A DNA stretch of 5,794 bases from an uncultured Haloferula sp. (GTDB taxonomy: Bacteria > Verrucomicrobiota > Verrucomicrobiae > Verrucomicrobiales > Akkermansiaceae): the NCBI GenBank assembly GCA_946481625.1, contig CAMLOZ010000257.1:1-5794 (forward strand), in the 5' to 3' direction. This document shows, piece after piece, positions 4,101 through 5,794 of the stretch; within the stretch, counting starts at the first letter, position 1; each line of letters starts with the position of its first letter. Both the position numbers and the translations under genes were made by a program. Under the pieces are notes generated by a model that saw nothing but the letters and a program-made list of their open reading frames with translations, ran no database searches and was not told where the DNA came from.

Positions 4101-5794
4101 TCAGGGAGCAAGCACCTGCAACCGGTAGAAACGCTTCCCGTTCGTCACCGCATCCTTGACCTCCACCGGTGCACCCGTGCCCGTAAAGATCGAGCCGAGT
4201 TGGTTCCAAGTGGCCAGATCCGCGCTCCAATCGACCCGGTAGCTCCGGTCCGCCACACTGGGAAAGGTCATTACGAACTCCTGTGTTGAGAACCCGCTTC
4301 CCGCGGAAGCGACCGAAAGCGCGAGCTTGCTGTTTTCGTTTCCCGGCAGGGTGCCGCTGAGGTATCCCTCCAGATTCGTGAATCCGTCGCCATCGGCATC
4401 GGTGGACGCGGTTTGTGCGAGGCTGGCAAAATGGTCGCTCTCCCACCAGTCGGGCAGCGTGTCGGAGTCCGTGTCGGTCATCTTGAGAAGGTTCAGGGTT
4501 CCTCCCCGGGATACCTTCCCGGAGAGCGCGCTGACCGTGGTGACGTTGTTCAGGATCCGGTTGATCCTCTGAGCCGCTGTCTCGTTCGGGAAATTGAGTG
4601 CCGCGAAGGCGACCGCGCCTGCCACGTGCGGCGTGGCCATCGAGGTGCCGTCCATGAACTGGTAAGCTGCCGCCGTATTGACCGATGCGGTCAGCGTCGC
4701 GCTCGCCGGCAGGCTGGAGGCGGCGATGGCCTGGCCGTTCGCCTGCGAGATCCGGAGTGCCGGAATCCAACTGCCGGCGGCACCGAGCGTCCACGGGTTT
4801 GTCGTGATCGACCCCGAGGTATTGTCGTAGATCACCGCGGCCACGGCTCCGGCGGCCATCGCGTTCGTGACCTTCTCTGCGAAGGTGAGGGTGCCGCGTT
4901 GGATCAAGGCGATGTTCCCCGCCACGGCGGCGGGGAAATCGGTCGCTTGCCCGATCCCGCAGGAGTAGATCGGCTTCACGAGCCCCGAACTCGAAGTACT
5001 GCCCGCATAATCAATCGCGGCGGCGGCGTAGGTCGTCGTCCCGATCTTCAGGGTCGTCGTCGCGGGGGCCAGTGCCACAGGCATCGCGGAGTAGATGTTA
5101 GTACCCGGCGCACCGATATCGACGCTGGCCGCGCCGTAATTCGAGAAGCTGGCGAGCTGGTTCGATTGGGTGGTTGCCGCCACCGAGATGATGTTCGAGG
5201 TGGTGTAGTTGGCCGGGTAGCTCGCGGTGGTGTCGTTGTTCGCCGCCTCGTTTCCCGCTGCCGCACACAAGACGATGCCCGCGTCCCTCAACGCCTCGAT
5301 CGCCGTGCGTTCGCTGGTGGAGGAAGAGGACCCGCCGTAGGAGGCATTCACCGCCACCACGTTCACGCCGCGCTCCTTCAGGCCGATCACGTAATCCATC
5401 GCGGAAAGCACCGCGGAGGTGGAAAGGCTCTCGCCATCCGTCGAGACCTTCAGAGGCAGCACCTTCGCCTTGTACTGCAGGCCGATGATGCCGGTGCCGT
5501 TCAGGCCCGTCGCGGCGATGGTTCCGGCCACGTGGGTGCCGTGCTCGCCGGAGTCCGTCATCGTCGCCGTACCGGACGCGAAGTCGTAGCCATGCACATC
5601 GTCCACGCGGCCGTTGCCGTCGTCATCCACCGAGTTGCCCGCGATCTCGCCCGGGTTGGCCCAGACGTTGGCCGCCAGATCGGGATGGGTGATATCCATG
5701 CCGGTGTCGATGACGGCGACCACGACCTCCGTCGTGGAGGGGCGTGCCATCGCCCACGCCTGGACGAATTCCGTATCTGCACCGCTGGTCCCGA
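4101..5794 (-). CDS. Secreted subtilisin-like (S8) serine protease with PA insert (5' end beyond window)
   Basis: An endoprotease of the subtilase family, expected outside the cell. Residues are numbered from the Met at 5750. That Met is internal: the frame runs on to the window edge as GTSGADTEFVQAWA, so the true start, signal peptide and any propeptide lie outside. The triad is complete: D15 in VAVIDTGMD, H70 in EHGTHVAG and S370 in DGTSMATPHVAG, with the oxyanion asparagine N167 in AAGNEA. Between the N167 block and the serine, residues about 226-360 hold a protease-associated (PA) domain (IALIQRGTLTFAEKV at 280-294, then AMAAGAVAAVIYDN), which in relatives affects substrate access. After the catalytic domain come Asp-rich Ca2+-type loops at 426-437 and 451-461, then a C-terminal beta module (YRVDWSADLATW 504-515, FYRL 541-544). 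This tail is typical of Verrucomicrobiota secreted proteins. No PEP-CTERM anchor is present. Confidence 0.95.
   Translation of the reverse strand, partial: GTSGADTEFVQAWAMARPSTTEVVVAVIDTGMDITHPDLAANVWANPGEIAGNSVDDDGNGRVDDVHGYDFASGTATMTDSGEHGTHVAGTIAATGLNGTGIIGLQYKAKVLPLKVSTDGESLSTSAVLSAMDYVIGLKERGVNVVAVNASYGGSSSSTSERTAIEALRDAGIVLCAAAGNEAANNDTTASYPANYTTSNIISVAATTQSNQLASFSNYGAASVDIGAPGTNIYSAMPVALAPATTTLKIGTTTYAAAAIDYAGSTSSSGLVKPIYSCGIGQATDFPAAVAGNIALIQRGTLTFAEKVTNAMAAGAVAAVIYDNTSGSITTNPWTLGAAGSWIPALRISQANGQAIAASSLPASATLTASVNTAAAYQFMDGTSMATPHVAGAVAFAALNFPNETAAQRINRILNNVTTVSALSGKVSRGGTLNLLKMTDTDSDTLPDWWESDHFASLAQTASTDADGDGFTNLEGYLSGTLPGNENSKLALSVASAGSGFSTQEFVMTFPSVADRSYRVDWSADLATWNQLGSIFTGTGAPVEVKDAVTNGKRFYRLQVLAP

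Noticed and set aside
5748..5750. ATG at 5750 as the start of the protease
   Set aside because: The frame stays open upstream, and the residues there (FVQAWA) look like normal subtilase sequence just before the first catalytic block. A start here would leave no signal peptide.
1..5794. CRISPR arrays, tRNA or rRNA genes, insertion sequences, attachment sites
   Set aside because: I saw no regularly spaced direct repeats outside coding repeats, no tRNA-like cloverleaf, no transposase or integrase, and no terminal inverted repeats.

Overview
The window is GC-rich. Every gene I can support lies on the minus strand, so transcription runs from the high-coordinate end to the low-coordinate end. In that order the genes are: the 3' part of a secreted subtilisin-like (S8) protease (4101-5794, start beyond the window), a small secreted protein with a Thr/Glu-repeat N-terminus (3313-3807), a secreted protein with six EF-hands (2361-3053), ku (1289-2188), and the 5' part of ligD (1-1332, end beyond the window).

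The organism is probably a Verrucomicrobiota bacterium of the Luteolibacter/Haloferula type. This is an inference from family style. The protease ends in the Asp-rich 'D-x-D-x-D-x-LPDWWE ... DADGDGFTN' linker followed by a 'YRVDWSADLATW ... FYRLQ' module, which I associate with large secreted proteins of that phylum. Weak or absent Shine-Dalgarno sequences before most starts would also fit. A taxonomic search of the Ku and LigD proteins would settle it.

The left part (1-2188) is a two-gene bacterial non-homologous end-joining operon. Ku binds broken DNA ends, and LigD processes the 3' end with its phosphoesterase domain and seals the break with its ATP-dependent ligase domain. The ligD ATG lies inside the 3' end of ku (44-base overlap), in the part that encodes Ku's Lys/Ala-rich tail. 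ku has its own leader with two adjacent small dyads. It is separated from the EF-hand gene by a strong intrinsic terminator (13-bp perfect stem).

The right part (2361-5794) holds three unrelated exported proteins. Two of them carry predicted Ca2+-binding loops. Intergenic gaps of about 170-290 bases with hairpins and one clear AT-rich promoter-like palindrome suggest separate transcription units rather than one operon.

I see no mobile element, CRISPR array, tRNA or rRNA. Nothing here amounts to a new multi-gene system. The most unusual points are the regularly spaced six-EF-hand protein, the overlapping basic tails at the ku/ligD junction, the ku leader dyads and the unassigned Thr/Glu-repeat protein.
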